Assembly: GCF_014839805.1 (NCBI RefSeq)
Contig: NC_051139.1
Location: forward strand, 1,860,001-1,924,000
Reading direction: 5' to 3'
Origin: Manduca sexta
Taxonomy: Eukaryota; Arthropoda; Insecta; Lepidoptera; Sphingidae
DNA length: 64,000 nt
In this document: in pieces, positions 10,726-21,442 of the stretch
How positions within the stretch are numbered: the first letter of the stretch is position 1
Layout of the letters: each line of letters begins with the position of its first letter
Position numbers and translations under genes: made by a program
Notes under the pieces: model-generated
Seen by the model: only the letters and a program-made list of their open reading frames with translations
What the model was told of the DNA's origin: nothing
Databases searched by the model: none

Positions 10726-10990
10726 TAGTGAAAGGCTGGTAGATTAGCTAGATTAGGGCTCATGTCCTCGCCGGTGAGGATCGCGACGCGTTATCCTTTT
10801 ATTTCCTCCTACCTGCCAGCCAGGGCTGGCTACTTCGGCTTGTTCCTTGTATACATTATAAATTTTATCCCAAATTTTAAGTGTCCATAGATATATAAGT
10901 AATTTTAATTGTTATTTAGAAGTTATAATAATTATTCTTATACATTGTTTAGAGGCATCATAAGTGCAACTTTGTTCGCAAATACTTTGT
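10726..10990 (+). repeat. Dispersed repeat J (LINE tail-like)
   Basis: CCTGCCAGCCAGGGCTGGCT ... GGCTTGTTCCTTG and ATCATAAGTGCAACTTTGTT recur in the same order at 34578-34772. This is probably the 3' end of an unidentified retroelement. No open frame. Confidence 0.5.
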
Positions 10991-11033
10991 TCGAAAATAT
11001 ATAATTTTTTTAGTGGCATACCAAAATAAAGAA

Positions 11034-11174
11034 CCGTCGCGGCTTTATCTTCGAAGGGGTAGGCAGAGCTACAACTAGGGCATAGACTTTTCACCATGTG
11101 TGTTCCATCGCATGGTAGTAGAGAGTGAGTTTATACCGAGAACAAATTTCATACTTAGGCCTGATACTGAGCAG
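11034..11174 (-). mobile_element. SINE family A, body fragment
   Basis: Degraded minus-strand body: CTTCGAAGGGGTAGGCAGAG, GTGTGTTCCATCGCATGGTA, GGCCTGATACTGAGCAG. Confidence 0.65.
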
Positions 11175-11331
11175 TCTATTGATAAATATATTAATCTTTT
11201 AGTATATTATCATCTATTCGTTTGCCGGAATGTTTTCTGCACTTGAAGAAAATAAATATTAGCATTAATAACAAAATATTTTATAATTATATGTTTTCAT
11301 ATATTAATTAATATTGAAATTAAACTAATTT

Positions 11332-11535
11332 TCGGATTCTATCGCGGTTTTAGTATTTTATTTCCTCCCGACGTTGCGAAGACTTTGCAGCCTTCATAGT
11401 CACGGGGGGACTGAGGTGTTGTTCATCCGCAAAGTCAAAGTTACAATATCTACCTACATTTTACAATTATACAACTTTTTTAAAAATTTTAGGTGTTGGT
11501 GGTTCGACCTACGCAGAATGAGCTCAAAGTGTTCA
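11332..11535 (+). mobile_element. Repeat family E, copy 2
   Basis: It begins TTCGGATTCTATCGCGGTTT, passes through CCCGACGTTGCGAAGACTTTG, and carries the same block of about 120 bp as copy 1 (GACTGAGGTGTTGTTCATCC to CTACGCAGAATGAGCTCA). The complementary CCGCGATAAAATCCG end is absent, so the copy is truncated. Confidence 0.65.
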
Positions 11536-12003
11536 TTACTATACTTGAAATTCCAATTACTGTTGACTAATCTTCCATTAGGACCAAGGTGTGTAAAAAA
11601 TAAAAAAAAACACAGCTATGTTCAAACTTTTGAATTTGTTTGTTCCCGATACCTATTTAAATGATGATATCCTCTAAAAGATCTCTTCAAAAAAGCTTCA
11701 TATAATATACAGCGGTAAACAAACCTTCGTATTTAGGAGGCACTCATTTAAAACAAAGTACGAACACGTACGTACTACGAGGGACCCACAATTCACACTT
11801 TGTGTTTATGCTACGTCGGCGTCAAGCATAAATGTGATAAGTTTGATTTATTATATTTTGTGTAAGCATTTTCACTATATACTGACTCTTAATGCATATC
11901 TTTATATTATTGTAAAAAAAATGTATGGACGGTTCAGTATAGAATAGTTTTTTAATACTATTTATTATCTTAAATAAATAGTATCCGGTGTTGTAATGAA
12001 ACT
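11536..12003. other. AT-rich intergenic stretch
   Basis: No feature recognised. Confidence 0.4.
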
Positions 12004-12170
12004 ATTTTCCGGATTTTATCGCGATTTTTAATATTATAATTTTCGCTCAACGTTTCAAAGACTACAGCCTTCATGATGACATAATATAAAAACCACGATA
12101 AAATCTGAGATATAGTGTTATATTAATGTGTAAAATTCTTGTAAACATAAGACATAATTATGGTATGAGG
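12004..12170 (+). mobile_element. Repeat family E, short copy
   Basis: TTTCCGGATTTTATCGCGA at the left, CACGATAAAATCTGAG near 12105, and the family tail GTAAACATAAGACATAATTA. It lacks the 120-bp block of copies 1 and 2. Confidence 0.6.
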
Positions 12171-12593
12171 TATTAAAAAACATACGTTGTTCTGTTAGTA
12201 ATGTCATATTTAATAACATTATTATAAATATAAAAAACCTCGAGACATGATTTAAAAATAACAAGTATAATATGAGTAAAATTCTATAGAAAATAAGAAG
12301 ATACAAACAACTTATTTATGTATCTACCGTATACCACAAACAGCACAATATTGACTTAGACATGTAGAGCATTGCAGCGACGTTTTCTCATTTTCAGTGG
12401 AAACAAAGGGTATATTGCAGAGAAATGGAGTCATTTTCTCAAGGGTTGGTAATAAGTAACGTTTTGCGCGATTCTGAAATATAAAGATAAATAGTGTTAT
12501 TAATGTAGATAATATTCCGCTAGGTGTATCGCGCGGCTTTGGTCGTTATTGACTTTTTCTGATAGAATATTCGGATCCATCTAAACAGTGACC
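12171..12593. other. AT-rich intergenic stretch
   Basis: No feature recognised. The minus-strand frame 12118-12306 is hydrophobic and AT-driven, with no sign of a real gene. Confidence 0.35.
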
Positions 12594-12720
12594 ACAGTAT
12601 ACAAGGTGTAAAACCGCCATAATGGGGTATATAAGTTTGCCGCCATATCGAGCCCAAATTTCCAGACTCCAGGCTTATATTGAGCAGAAAAAACCCAATA
12701 TCAGATTGAAGACCCGTAAT
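12594..12720 (-). mobile_element. SINE family A fragment
   Basis: TTTGCCGCCATATCGAGCCC, ATTTCCAGACTCCAGGCTTA, ATTGAGCAGAAAAAACCCAA: part of the body and the head junction on the minus strand, abutting a family C copy. Confidence 0.65.
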
Positions 12721-12732
12721 TCGATTTAACTT

Positions 12733-13008
12733 GTGGTGGTCTCTCATAATATGTGAGAGTCCGACAAGGTAGGTACTAACGTAATGTCTATTTGTGCCGT
12801 CAAGCAGCATTGTGTAATGACTATTGTATTCCTGTTTGAAGACCATTGTAGACAGTGTAACTACTGGACATAAGATTTAGCATCTCATGTCTCAGGATAG
12901 CAAGCGCAGTGGAATACCAAACAATACTTCAGATTGTTGGATGGTGTTTCTACTATTTATGGAAAGTCGTATCGCTTGCCATCAAGGCAATCCCATCTCG
13001 TCATTCAA
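12733..13008 (+). mobile_element. Repeat family C, near full length but diverged
   Basis: It runs from GGTGGTCTCTCATAATATGTG through CATTGTAGACAGTGTAACTA and GGATAGCAAGCGCAGTGGAA to TCTCGTCATTCAAAT. Layout and length match 15010-15307. No open frame is maintained, so it looks non-coding. Confidence 0.75.
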
Positions 13009-13090
13009 ATAATTTAAAAAATTGAACCCGGAACCTCAGAGCAGTGTCGTACCGTACACGTAAAACAACTGCGCTACCAAGGCAGTCAAT
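13009..13090 (-). mobile_element. SINE A tRNA-like head fragment
   Basis: TTGAACCCGGAACCTCAGAG and AACTGCGCTACCAAGGCAGT match the minus-strand head only. It sits directly against family C. Confidence 0.5.
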
Positions 13091-13463
13091 CAAGTAAAGA
13101 AATAATCCAACTAACAAATACTCCTTGGACATTAGTTAAACTCCTCTATATATCAGATTAAAGTCGTAATCGCTCGTCTTAGAACCTAAAGTTCAGTTAT
13201 AAATCATGGCTGAATGGGCTATGCAGGTGAAGCTGTATTTGTGTTTAATACGTCCATTTTGTTTGTGTCTACTGCGTTACGTGTAACCGGTTCATATTTC
13301 ATGTTTATGGAGTAGTTAGCGGCTTTATGTATGTTTGGATTTTGACTATTTTTTTAATTTATTTATTTTAAAAGAATCATGGCCTCTTTGGTTTAATGGT
13401 ATATATAGGTTCTGGCTTTGATTCTTAGTTGAGGTAAAACGAGATGTTTCTAACATGATTTAT
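13091..13463. other. Intergenic stretch
   Basis: No recognised feature. Confidence 0.4.
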
Positions 13464-13722
13464 TAATTATTCATGACTGCTTCAGTGGTGTAGTTGTATT
13501 ATGGAACGAATGCAATGTTAAGGTCTCGGGTGCGATCCCCGGGTCGGGAAAATTCTTTTAGATTTTTGATTCTTTATCAGGCTGAAGTCTAAAATTTGTG
13601 TGAGTCAATATGGTGACAGGCTTATCTCCTATCACATCAAAGGATGGAATGGACGGTTACGCCTCTACCTACCCATTCGAGAATAAAAGGCGTGGGTGTG
13701 GGTGTGTGTGTGTGTGTTTGCC
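13464..13722 (+). mobile_element. SINE family A with GT-rich tail
   Basis: The head is at 13470-13552 (CTTCAGTGGTGTAGTTGTAT; box B-like GGTGCGATCCC). The body is diverged (ATCACATCAAAGGATGGAAT). A GT microsatellite grows from the tail at 13690-13720. Confidence 0.65.
13690..13720 (+). repeat. GT-rich microsatellite
   Basis: GTGGGTGTGGGTGTGTGTGT, continuing as GT repeats at the end of a SINE A copy. Confidence 0.85.
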
Positions 13723-14667
13723 TGTGTGAATGTGTGATTTATGAAAGGTAGATATAGGTTACTTAAAGCTGGTTGTCCAAAAAGCGGCCGATCATAAATT
13801 GTTTTTACTACATGCTTAAAGTATTACGTTGAGATTATATTCATGTGTGATGTATTTAGAATTTCATTACACATAACTTCAGTTGAAGCAAAACCACATT
13901 GCCCAAAAATGATAGTAATAGAACTCATTATTGCAAAACAATAAAACAAACAGAAAAACATAGAAGAAAACAAATAAATGAAATGGTAACAAATGGGCGG
14001 TCTTATCGCTAAAAGCGATTTCTTCCAGGCAACCTTTGGATGGACAGAAACAAATATAAATATAGATAGCGAATTTACCTATATGTAATATTAAAATTAT
14101 ATTATTCTATCCAATAACTAGCGATGTAAGGTGCAACTGAACTCTGTAATAGTAAGCAAGGACCGTGTCGGCATCATTTAACGCCCGAGAAGAGTTCCAA
14201 AGCTTGCGGTCGCAAAATCCATCGCTTGCACGTTAGCATTATTAGAGCCTGGCCTTTGTATAAAATATTTGTAAGCAGAAATAGCGTGAGTATATTACGC
14301 TATATCTGCGGAGGAGTAGATAGAGATGCATTGATGCAATTTACGGATTGTATGTACAACTTACATACAGTTCTATATTGTAATTGATAAGGAAAAATCG
14401 TCCTTCTGTTTAACAACAATTGTATAACTTAAATTGATGGCAAGAAAGGTGAAATTACAGACTTCATTTATATATTGTGTCCAATGATATTCATAATTAT
14501 AAAGAATCTTTGCTTATACATAAAGGAGTTAAGAAAGAATTACTTTTTTATTTGTACCTCCTGAGATAATCACTACCCTTAAAGCATATATATGTATATA
14601 TCCACGGCTAGTTACCCCAATATATTTCCTAATCTCAATTCAAGATATCTAAAGGTAATTTAAAAAT
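13723..14667. other. Intergenic stretch
   Basis: No gene or repeat family recognised. Confidence 0.35.
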
Positions 14668-14948
14668 GACGGCCATAAGTGGCAATAGCCTAGCTGACAG
14701 TGGAACGGACTGTCGAGACGAATGTTCATAAAATCAAAACCCAAACCATGTTCTTCTGAGTTTCCTAAAGTTATGTAAGTATTCTTTGTAAGTTTTTGCT
14801 TTAACGGTGAAGGGAAACATCGTGAGGCTCTGTAATAATTTCTAAGGTATGTGAAGTTTGTCAACCGGCACTAAGCCAGCGTGATGGACTAAAACCTAAC
14901 CCCTCTCAGTAGTAGAACAGGTGTATAATACATGTCTGATATTATTAA
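14668..14948 (+). mobile_element. SINE family B, diverged
   Basis: The head carries CAATAGCCTAGCTGACAGTGG. The body carries ACATCGTGAGGCTCTGTAAT, CACTAAGCCAGCGTGATGGA and the end AATACATGTCTGATATTATT. Confidence 0.7.
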
Positions 14949-15009
14949 AAAAAACATAAATAATTCACACAGATTTTTATACGTTTAGTAATAAAATATT
15001 AAGTATACT

Positions 15010-15307
15010 GGTGGTAGGTCTCTCATACGTGAGAGTCCGCCTGGGTATGTACCACCGCAATGTCTATTTCTGCCGTCAAGCTGCAGTGTGAAGTTACTGT
15101 TATGTTCCGGATTCAAGGACATTGTAGCTAGTGTAACTACCGGACATAATAAGACTTAACATCTTATGTTTCAGGATGGCGAGCACAGTGGAACACCAAA
15201 CAATACTTTGCAATGAAAGGTGTTAGATGATGTTTTACTGTTTATGGACGGTCATATCACTTACCACCAGGAGAACGGCAAGCTCGTCTCGTCATTCAAA
15301 GGAATAA
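15010..15307 (+). mobile_element. Repeat family C, best full copy
   Basis: GGTGGTAGGTCTCTCATACG at the left, GTCCGCCTGGGTATGTACCA, CATTGTAGCTAGTGTAACTA, GGATGGCGAGCACAGTGGAA, and AGCTCGTCTCGTCATTCAAA at the right. About 300 bp with no long open frame and no obvious terminal inverted repeat or A-tail. I cannot name the class. Confidence 0.75.
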
Positions 15308-16771
15308 AAAAAAACCATTTTAACCGAGTTTACGAAAATTGAACAACAGTAAATAGAAAGAAAGTATGTCGGAGTAAGATCCAATGCTGTAAACTTTGGA
15401 ATTGGAATAAATAGGAATCATCTTGACATCGTGAAAGGCTGATCGTATTTCACACTATTGACGAGGTGTTTCGGCTCTATTTTATCGATGTCGACATAAC
15501 GTATACCATTTTATGACGCAGACAAGCTCCTTTATAAATAAGACCTGTATGCTATTTTTAAGGAATTGCGTAAGGTGGAAATAAAAAGGTGACTTGACAT
15601 TACACTGCCTATTTATAAGATTTATAAATATACACAATAATTATATTTTAAATAGATATTCATGAAATGCATACTGTTATACTGGTTCAGAATAAGAAGT
15701 ATGGTGCCGGCCACTAATATTATGCAAAGAAAACAACCCTTTGTTAATATACAGGTTGTTGCATTATTTTGTTCTAATACATTTAATACACAACATGGAA
15801 TGACGTCGTTTAAAATTAAAATAAAAAACCGCGATGAAATCCGATAGCAAGATTTATTTCGAAGTCTAAAATTCACATAACATATAAAATCAACATACAA
15901 TGGTATTTGAGGTTCCGATTTCTAAATTTATATAAATATTATATTTCTTTTGCTGATTTTCCAATTATCAGATAAAATTTTAATATGGTATTATTCAAAA
16001 TGAATTAAATAATTATGACAGAATAGATCAATCAATCGACTCACTTTAACATTCAGCCAAATTATTTATGAATGAATGATGATGAATAACTTTTATGTAG
16101 TGGTTGCGAAATCGTCACTTTGGCTCGATTCACGATACTTCATTACACTAATCGAATTTAATAAAAAACGGATATTTATAAAAAAAAGAATGTCAAATAA
16201 ACATGAAACAAAATAATATTCAGTAATAGCATACGTTAAAAGGCCCTAAGGTTAATTAAATCAACTGACAAACCTCGATCGCCCTCATAAATAACATATA
16301 TTTAATCAATACACTATAATATATTGATAATATTTATATCTTATCAGCTGTAATGCGCGAAAAATCTAATAAAACTTCCTAATAAATTTTTACCGTTATT
16401 AAAAAACTCGTATAGTTTTAGAATTCCTTTCTGCAACATCCTGTATACAAATGGGAGAGATGAACGGCTCTTTGTTTACAAAACATCTATTTGCATACTA
16501 CATATCTGGGTCGCTAATAACTTGCGAAGTGCGGGATGTTCGTAGATGCGTGGATTTGGGTTACTAACTAATTTTGGTTAGGATTATAGAGATTGGAGAG
16601 TTTAGTAGAGCTTATGCTATTTAGTTTGCATCTGTAGATCGTCTGATGAAGTAATATATTTCATATTAACTTATAAAGAATTGTGTATAGCTAGCTTGTA
16701 TGAAAAACAACTTCAATCCATCTGCATTTGAATGCTTTTGTTCTTAACAAAATTCTACAAACAAAAGTTCG
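15308..16771. other. AT-rich stretch before the tRNA array
   Basis: A family E end fragment (AACCGCGATGAAATCCGAT) lies near 15825-15845. Otherwise no feature. The two overlapping frames at 15622-15900 on opposite strands show no known domain. Confidence 0.35.
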
Positions 16772-16812
16772 AAAAAAATAAAAATTATGCTCCGCCGTGA
16801 CAGTGCGTACAC
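16772..16812 (-). terminator. tRNA-His unit 1 trailer and pol III terminator
   Basis: The minus-strand trailer GTGTACGCACTGTCACGGCG leads through GGAGC to T5 and T7 runs at 16772-16784. RNA polymerase III stops at runs of four or more T. Confidence 0.75.
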
Positions 16813-16884
16813 TGCCGTGACCAGGATTCGAATCTGGGTTACTACGGCCACAACGTAGGGTCCTAACCACTAGACGATCACGGC
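16813..16884 (-). tRNA. tRNA-His-GTG: tRNA-His (GTG), unit 1, one T-stem mismatch
   Basis: A 72-nt cloverleaf: acceptor GCCGTGA/TCACGGC with discriminator A, anticodon stem CTACG/CGTAG, loop TTGTGGC with anticodon GTG, and T-arm around TTCGAAT. It supplies histidine for CAC and CAU codons. The base before position 1 is A, so the G-1 required on eukaryotic tRNA-His would have to be added after transcription (Thg1 activity). Unlike the other nine copies, its T-stem reads CCAGA rather than CCAGG, which gives an A-C mismatch next to the T-loop and a changed box B. It may be a decaying copy. Flank and trailer are still conserved. Confidence 0.9.
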
Positions 16885-16973
16885 TGCCGGAGCTCTGAGA
16901 GAGCTGACAAAACACCGAATAATATTCGAAACCGGACCACTTTCACGGTTGAATTGTCGCAATTTGCGCAAGA
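16885..16973 (-). promoter_or_regulatory. Conserved 5' flank of tRNA-His unit 1
   Basis: On the minus strand it has the palindrome TTGCGCAA (16964-16971, 80 bp from the tRNA), then CCGTGAAAGTGGTCCGG, then CTCTCTCAGAGCTCCGGCA at the tRNA. The same order recurs in the other units. It is a possible external pol III control region. Confidence 0.5.
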
Positions 16974-18456
16974 GTTTTTAAAAGTAATGACTTTACTTCC
17001 TAATATTACAGAAATCTGTTATTGTTATTTATATTTCCAGTTAGACGTTAGCATAAAAAAGACGAATTAATTACTATTTCTCCATTAAAGTCGGTTAAAA
17101 AGCGAACAAGCGTTTTCCGGGTCAAGCAAATTTTCGCGGTAAACGGTACAATTAGCCGCTATTCGAAAATATTTAACAATATTTTAACTTATGATACGTC
17201 TTTGTTTATCTTTAAAAAGGAAAAATATAACCTGGTTAATATGCTTGAATCAAAATCACCAATAGCCTTGTCCTATTTGTATGTTCCAGTTATTATCGGT
17301 GAGAAAAGTATTCGTTAAAACTTCATGATTTCCATAACTAAGACATACTCACCCCGTCTTTACTAAAAACGGAATCAACTGAAAGCTCATATGCCAAAGG
17401 AAAACAACCCTTAAGATGACTAGCAGTTGGACTGATTTAATACAGATCACTGAAATGGCTTTGGTAATATCGTAAATATGGCGACAAAGGAAAATAACAG
17501 TTAACAATAACAGCATTCGAGCGAATTTAAAAGAGAAATCTGACATGATGTCGTAAAATGAATGCACATTTACGATTCGGTTTTACTGCGCATGGTGCGG
17601 ACGTTAAGACCACTGCATTGAACATCAGATTTATGTCATTAGATATCAGGATACCTTAGTCTAGTGATATTTAAATATGAATCGTAAAATCAAGGTTCGA
17701 TTTCCAGATCACGAATATAATGCAAGTTTTTAGATTGAAAATTCATTTCTGTTAGGGATTGGAACATACATGTCAGATCCCATTTCCTTCATAGATAGCA
17801 GACATTTTCTTTTACGGTTTACTAACCGCCGTTTTTAATAAACGATCCTGATCGCTTTTTTCGATCCATCGGGAAAATGAACCAATCAAAACATAGTTTT
17901 TTGACATCTTTACATATGAGTTATTTTAATTGTTTAATTCTCGGTATCGGTTCGAAGATTAGGATTGGAATTGTTTATGCCTCGCAAATCGACACAAATA
18001 TGCAGGTCTGTTATAAACCGAATATAATGCTGAAGCTCGAGATCACATCATAACATCTTTAGAAATTTTCTTATTTATTATATATTTAACCTTTTTTATA
18101 TATTATTATTTGTATTTATATATTTATATTATATTGGTTTATAATGCGTGTTGAATATATCAGATAGTTATACTTTTATATGTAATGCTACATTATTTTT
18201 AGTTCTTTTTCTTCCCACATTTATTGTATTTCTCTGCATCATCCCAAGGTTGACTGGTAGATAATGCCTTCGGTATTAAGTCCGCTTTTATACATTGATG
18301 TATAAAAAATATGTAAATAAACAAATAATTTATAATACGATTCAGTAGTCGTAAAATATATTAAAACATGTAGTAATTGTAAAAATACTTTTTGTGTTAG
18401 CTCGATAACTTCGAAATAACATTTATGAAATATAAAACACCGAAGCCATACCGTGT
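16974..18456. other. Spacer between tRNA-His units 1 and 2
   Basis: AT-rich, no repeat family recognised, unrelated to the other spacers by eye. The open frame 17349-17567 has no known domain. Confidence 0.35.
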
Positions 18457-18490
18457 AAAAAATAATGCTCCGCCGTGACAGTGCGTACAC
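18457..18490 (-). terminator. tRNA-His unit 2 trailer and terminator
   Basis: Trailer as in unit 1 (loop TACG), followed by T6 at 18457-18462 on the minus strand. Confidence 0.75.
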
Positions 18491-18562
18491 TGCCGTGACC
18501 AGGATTCGAACCTGGGTTACTACGGCCACAACGTAGGGTCCTAACCACTAGACGATCACGGC
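18491..18562 (-). tRNA. tRNA-His-GTG: tRNA-His (GTG), unit 2
   Basis: The 72-nt body matches the majority sequence of the array: full acceptor pairing, GTG anticodon, T-stem CCAGG/CCTGG, intact internal box A (in the D-arm TAGTGGTTAGG region) and box B (GGTTCGAATCC). No intron and no encoded CCA, as expected for a eukaryotic nuclear tRNA gene. With terminator and conserved flank present, it looks functional. It is 1.6 kb from unit 1 and has the same orientation. Confidence 0.96.
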
Positions 18563-18654
18563 TGTCGGAGCTATGAGAAAGCCAACAAAATACATTATCT
18601 TGTTCGTAAAAACTGGACCACTTTCACGCTCCAGTAGTCGCAATTTGCGCAAGA
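18563..18654 (-). promoter_or_regulatory. Conserved 5' flank of tRNA-His unit 2
   Basis: TTGCGCAA at 18645-18652 (83 bp from the tRNA) and GCGTGAAAGTGGTCCAGTT on the minus strand, then TGGCTTTCTCATAGCTCCGA. Confidence 0.5.
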
Positions 18655-19060
18655 GTCGATCAGGATATTATAACACTACTTTACCACCATTCGGGTAATA
18701 GCGGAAAATATATATCTGTAATATTAAAGAAATTTATAAATATGGTATAGTCTGGACAGTCTACTCTAAGAGCACGTAGACAGCTCATTCTGTAGGGATC
18801 TAGAATACCACATGAAATCTTATAAATTTTATACCTAGTATTATAAATACAAGAGCTTGTGAAGCTGTTTGAATATGGGCTGTATGTAGTATGATGTTTA
18901 AACTTTTTTATATCTACCTCTATTACCAGAAAAATCAATAAAAAACAATCTACATATTAAACTAACCGCTTAATTGAATCAACGCGCTTTTTTAGATAGA
19001 GATGTGCGTCCTGAATAGAACCTATTTCTTCTTCCACCAACCTTATTCCACCATACGTAT
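18655..19060. other. Spacer
   Basis: AT-rich. The minus-strand frame 18681-18938 has no known domain. Confidence 0.35.
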
Positions 19061-19165
19061 ATGACGAGAGACTCGCCCCCAAACACATTATCGGACGGAA
19101 CACTCAAAAGTGGGTGCCCTAGTTGCACCTCTGCCTACACTTCCAGCTATAAGTGCATAATATGT
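19061..19165 (+). mobile_element. SINE family A, tail-only fragment
   Basis: ATTATCGGACGGAACACTCA, AAAGTGGGTGCCCTAGTTGC, ACCTCTGCCTACACTTCCAG: plus-strand body of family A without its head. Confidence 0.65.
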
Positions 19166-19472
19166 GTTAGTTATACCACTTAAATGTCATGTTAGCACAT
19201 TTTTACCAACAATGTTTAGGTCACAATTTGGGTTAATTTCAACCGGTTGTTTGCCTAAAGTAAATCCATTTTAAAAGGATCTAGAGAAATGATGTTAGGA
19301 AAACCCACTCACAGTTATTGTCCAGCCCGGAAATCGAACTCAGGTTCTCTCCGCTCATAGCCTATATACGATGACATCAGAACAAGGAAACAATTAGTAA
19401 ACAACAAGAATAAACACATAGTACATTCTCTTATACATAAAAAAAATTGGTAGGCAGACGTAAAATATTATT

Positions 19473-19507
19473 AAAAAAGTAACGCTCCGCCGTGACAGTG
19501 AGCACAC
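19473..19507 (-). terminator. tRNA-His unit 3 trailer and terminator
   Basis: The trailer hairpin has a variant loop (CAGTG-TGCT-CACTG) and an unchanged stem. T6 follows at 19473-19478 on the minus strand. Confidence 0.75.
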
Positions 19508-19579
19508 TGCCGTGACCAGGATTCGAACCTGGGTTACTACGGCCACAACGTAGGGTCCTAACCACTAGACGATCACGGC
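19508..19579 (-). tRNA. tRNA-His-GTG: tRNA-His (GTG), unit 3
   Basis: Body identical to the array majority, with anticodon GTG and all four stems paired. The trailer loop differs from unit 2 while both hairpin arms are kept, so this unit has diverged outside the tRNA but not inside it. Same orientation as units 1-2 and 4-6. Expected to be transcribed by RNA polymerase III from its internal boxes. Confidence 0.96.
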
Positions 19580-19671
19580 TGTCGGAGCTGTGAGAAAACA
19601 AACCAAATACAAAGCCTCTTTGCAACAAACTTGACCACTTTCACGGTTCAATTGCTTTAATTTGCGCAAGA
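19580..19671 (-). promoter_or_regulatory. Conserved 5' flank of tRNA-His unit 3
   Basis: TTGCGCAA at 19662-19669 (83 bp away) and ACCGTGAAAGTGGTCAAGT on the minus strand. Confidence 0.5.
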
Positions 19672-19848
19672 GCAACAGTATTTACATAAATCTGAATCGC
19701 CTCATGCGTAGCCGCGTTCTGATTGTAAATCGCGAGTTTCTGAGTTCGATTCCTTAATCTGGTATCGGAGTATATGTGTTTCAATTCGATATATCACCTG
19801 AATTACGTGGGATACACTCTACGCAATCATATTAAATATTCTTAATAA

Positions 19849-20157
19849 TATCAGCCCTGTATTATATACAGTCCCACTGCTGGGCACGGGCCTCCTTTAC
19901 TACTGAGAGATGTTAGGCTTTAGCCCATCACGGTGCCCCTGTGTGCTTTGGATGACTTCATATACCTTCAAAATTATAATGGAGAACTTCTCAGATATGT
20001 TTACTCACGATGATTTCCTCCACTGATAAAGCAAATGATAATTCACGAGGAATACACACAGCATTAGCAAAGTCAGATGTGCGTTCTCTTGGGTTTGAAC
20101 CTGTGGACATTCGTCTTGGCAGTCCGTCCCATTCCCAACTAGGCTATCACCGCTTAA
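19849..20157 (-). mobile_element. SINE family B, near full length
   Basis: Complement of the B consensus: ATCAGCCCTGTATTATATAC, GTCCCACTGCTGGGCACGGG, ACTCACGATGATTTCCTCCA, with the tRNA-like head near 20090-20155 (GGTTTGAACCTGTGGACATT, AACTAGGCTATCACCGCT). It lies between tRNA units 3 and 4. Confidence 0.8.
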
Positions 20158-20586
20158 TTTATCATATTATGTTACGGAAAAGTATAGCTGCACTTGATAC
20201 GCCTCTATAAATGTTTTTAGCTTAGCATACATTGTTCAAATTTTATTTAAATTTTTTATTTCCTTATAGTAAGGTTTGATGAAAAAACTTTCTCTTTGTT
20301 CTTGGTATTTACCTTTTTATTCTACCGCAAGAAAGAATACATCATGTATTGAACCTTCCCTGTACCGGGGAGCGGAGGAATGATTTTGTACATGCGTTGT
20401 CTGTCAATTGAGTCTCTAAATTATATGATGCAAGTATACTAATCTTTCTTGCCAATATTTTTTTTCTTTCCATATTATTTCTAATTAAAATCTTAAATTA
20501 CTACTTCAGGTTATTTTGATCAGACGTTTGATGTAATTTTTATCGCATCATTAGGATAAAGATGCAGTTGGACTTCGAAATACGGT
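20158..20586. other. Spacer between SINE B and tRNA-His unit 4
   Basis: AT-rich, no feature seen. Confidence 0.4.
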
Positions 20587-20620
20587 AAAAAATAATGCTC
20601 CGCCGTAACAGTGCGTACAC
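20587..20620 (-). terminator. tRNA-His unit 4 trailer and terminator
   Basis: The trailer carries one change (CTGTTACGGCGG instead of CTGTCACGGCGG). T6 is at 20587-20592 on the minus strand. Confidence 0.7.
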
Positions 20621-20692
20621 TGCCGTGACCAGGATTCGAACCTGGGTTACTACGGCCACAACGTAGGGTCCTAACCACTAGACGATCACGGC
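20621..20692 (-). tRNA. tRNA-His-GTG: tRNA-His (GTG), unit 4
   Basis: Body identical to the majority copy. The far upstream flank is the most degraded of the array: no TTGCGCAA and only a weak remnant of the GTGAAAG block. The leader next to the gene (GCTCTCTCGTAGCTCCGATA) and the trailer persist. If the upstream block matters for expression, this copy should be weaker. Confidence 0.95.
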
Positions 20693-20760
20693 TATCGGAG
20701 CTACGAGAGAGCTGACTAATAACGTTATCTCTGTACAATGTCCCTTTCACTTAAACGGTA
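20693..20760 (-). promoter_or_regulatory. Degraded 5' flank of tRNA-His unit 4
   Basis: GTTATTAGTCAGCTCTCTCG next to the gene resembles units 6 and 10. AAGTGAAAGGGACATTG keeps only part of the upstream block. Confidence 0.35.
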
Positions 20761-21086
20761 ATTGACCCAAGGCTCTACCGATCACGCAATGAAAGATATG
20801 ATCATAAATAATTACATATTGTAGGTAGTCTACGCATAATATTCTAATCATAGGATTTCATTTTACTACCAAGTAGGCTAGCAACCAAAAGGATCATTCG
20901 TAAGTATATCACCAGCCAGGAACACTTATATTTCAAGACGAATAGTAGGTGAGTTTTCACCGTAGAGATAAAGAATAGGATTTGAGATACCACGAAACGC
21001 AATAAGAGACTCACATGACGCCCGAAGTATGTCATACAGTGTAGATATCAACCAGATCAAGCTGATTGATGCAAACAAAATTGTCC
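20761..21086. other. Spacer
   Basis: No feature recognised. The minus-strand frame 20844-21035 has no domain. Confidence 0.35.
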
Positions 21087-21442
21087 TTAAGGCGATACCT
21101 CAAGGACCATTTTCATACGTTTAAATTAGTATTGGTAGAAAAAATTAATAATCATGGATATTTCGGCCTTTAAAATTTAATATGACGAAATTTCGTCATA
21201 TTAAATTTATATTATTCGATATTTCGGCCTTTAAAATTTAATATGACGAAATTTCGTCATATTAAATTTTAAAGGCCGAAATATCCATGATTATTAATTA
21301 TTTTTACGTTTTTCTTTCAACTGCGAGAACTAATCACTAACTAGACGTGAATTTAAATTCTTTACTTGCCAATACTTGTTTAGTTACCCAGATTAAAGGT
21401 GAAACAAAATGTATGAAAATGGACCTTGAGGTATCGCCTTAA
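21087..21442. mobile_element. TTAA-bounded foldback element (MITE), copy 2, rearranged
   Basis: TTAAGGCGATACCTCAAGGA at the left and TCCTTGAGGTATCGCCTTAA-type complement at the right. The right arm (about 21260-21442) matches copy 1 at 603-787 closely. The left arm is shortened (most of the 440-560 equivalent is lost), while the central palindrome around ACGAAATTTCGT is present twice. Same family as 424-787. Confidence 0.8.
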
